Assembly: GCF_013205025.1 (NCBI RefSeq)
Contig: NZ_JABMLE010000001.1
Location: 186,001 to 250,000, forward strand
Source of the DNA: Rathayibacter sp. VKM Ac-2857
Lineage (GTDB): Bacteria; Actinomycetota; Actinomycetes; Actinomycetales; Microbacteriaceae
DNA length: 64,000 bases
Reading direction: 5' to 3'
In this document: positions 63,403 through 64,000 of the stretch, in pieces
Position numbering within the stretch: the first letter of the stretch is position 1
Layout of the letters: every line of letters starts with the position of its first letter
Translations under genes and position numbers: made by a program
Notes under the pieces: model-generated
The model's database searches: none
Seen by the model: only the letters and a program-made list of their open reading frames with translations
Told to the model about the DNA's origin: nothing

Positions 63403-64000
63403 GTGACGAGCCCCACCGACCCCGCGCTCCGGATCCGCGAGCTGCCGATCCCCGAGCACCCGGGCGCCGAGGGCTGGGACGACTTCGTCACCCTCACCGC
63501 GATCGGCAACGCCGTCGAGGCCGAGGGCACCGGGACGGACGAGCTCGGCTTCCCCGCCGAGACGAACCTCGGCGAGTGGCGGCAGCAGGAGTTCGACCCG
63601 CGCCGCGCGTTCCTCGCCGAGCTCGTGACGGACGACGGCGTCCGCGCGGTCGGCAGCGGCGAGCTGCACTGGAGCACCGAGGAGGGCGACGACGCGGCCT
63701 GGCTGGCGTTCTCGGTCCTCGACGCCGAGCGCGGGCGGGGCGTCGGCTCCGCGCTGCTCGAGCGGCTGACGGCGGAGGCGCACGCGCTCGGGCGGACGGT
63801 GCTGCAGACCTGGACCGCGCACCGCGCCGACCGCTCGGGGCCGCGCCTGGCCGCGCGCTCGGGCGCCGGCTCCGTGCCCGCCGAGGACCCCGGTGCGCGC
63901 TGGCTCGCCTCGCGCGGCTGGGTGCTCGAGCAGGTGGAGCGGGTCAGCGTGGTGCGGCTGCCGCTCGACGCGACACTCGCCGCGTCCCGGCGCCGCGGTG
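63403..64000 (+). CDS. GNAT family N-acetyltransferase, 3' end beyond window
   Basis: 199 codons visible. First GNAT domain ends with FSVLDAERGRGVGSALLERL, the acetyl-CoA pyrophosphate loop (RGxGxG/A), near residue 110. The part after LAARSGAGSVPAEDPGARWL may open a second domain, since tandem GNAT proteins of ~400 aa are common in actinobacteria. Substrate unknown. Divergent from smc. Confidence 0.88.
   Translation, partial: MTSPTDPALRIRELPIPEHPGAEGWDDFVTLTAIGNAVEAEGTGTDELGFPAETNLGEWRQQEFDPRRAFLAELVTDDGVRAVGSGELHWSTEEGDDAAWLAFSVLDAERGRGVGSALLERLTAEAHALGRTVLQTWTAHRADRSGPRLAARSGAGSVPAEDPGARWLASRGWVLEQVERVSVVRLPLDATLAASRRRG

Noticed and set aside
59787-63677. Longer SMC start at 63677
   Set aside because: SMC proteins begin with MYLKxLxLxGFKSF; the extra 126 residues have no similarity and overlap the divergent GNAT gene.

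Overview
The window is very GC-rich actinobacterial chromosome. GlgE next to a GlgB, DivIVA-repeat and DUF2469 proteins, an F420-type flavin oxidoreductase, GTG starts and leaderless promoters fit the family Microbacteriaceae. A plant-associated genus such as Rathayibacter is my guess from gene order and the arabinofuranosidase cluster; no 16S or marker comparison was possible. I found about 60 credible protein genes, no rRNA, tRNA or CRISPR array, and no transposase.

Layout. 1-6.9 kb: glycogen metabolism, with a truncated glgP (-) divergent from a glgE-glgB operon (+). 7-13 kb: accessory genes, including a secreted HExxH (M91-like) protease, a PAP2 phosphatase, a DUF2243-CtaG pair, a lipoprotein, very small proteins and a DUF6766 membrane protein. 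13-14 kb: a gene-free block of dispersed palindromic repeats and an exact 115-bp tandem repeat carrying hairpins. 14-22.7 kb: cell-envelope and housekeeping genes: a YbbN-like protein with a membrane/lipoprotein fusion partner, a long coiled-coil DivIVA-like protein, an alpha/beta hydrolase, a zinc-ribbon protein, a CPA1 antiporter, a lytic transglycosylase and a DivIVA-repeat protein.

22.8-63.3 kb: the conserved actinobacterial core block, on the minus strand and so read from right to left: smc, ftsY, ffh, rpsP-khpA-rimM-trmD, rplS, lepB-rnhB, DUF2469, yraN-comM-dprA, cpdA-like and xerC, M23 (+), rpsB-tsf, pyrH, frr-cdsA. It is interrupted by accessory cassettes: an arabinan-oligosaccharide ABC importer with GH51 enzyme and LacI regulator (smc/ftsY), lipB-lipA (ftsY/ffh), META lipoprotein, LLM oxidoreductase and YbdK-SGNH (ffh/rpsP), a MerR-membrane protein-DUF2834 operon with map (trmD/rplS), a Gfo/Idh/MocA dehydrogenase (DUF2469/yraN) and an MFS sugar transporter (M23/rpsB). 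The right edge holds the start of a GNAT acetyltransferase.

How it works together: GlgE and GlgB build and branch alpha-glucan from maltose-1-phosphate and GlgP degrades it. The GH51/ABC cluster probably imports arabinose-containing oligosaccharides from plant walls and hydrolyses them inside the cell, with a LacI operator lying between the -35 and -10 boxes of its promoter. The core block couples ribosome, signal-recognition-particle, secretion and DNA-uptake genes. Two features run through the window: at least fourteen start codons sit 6-7 nt after a -10 hexamer (leaderless transcripts), and three distinct families of palindromic repeats lie in the gaps between genes.
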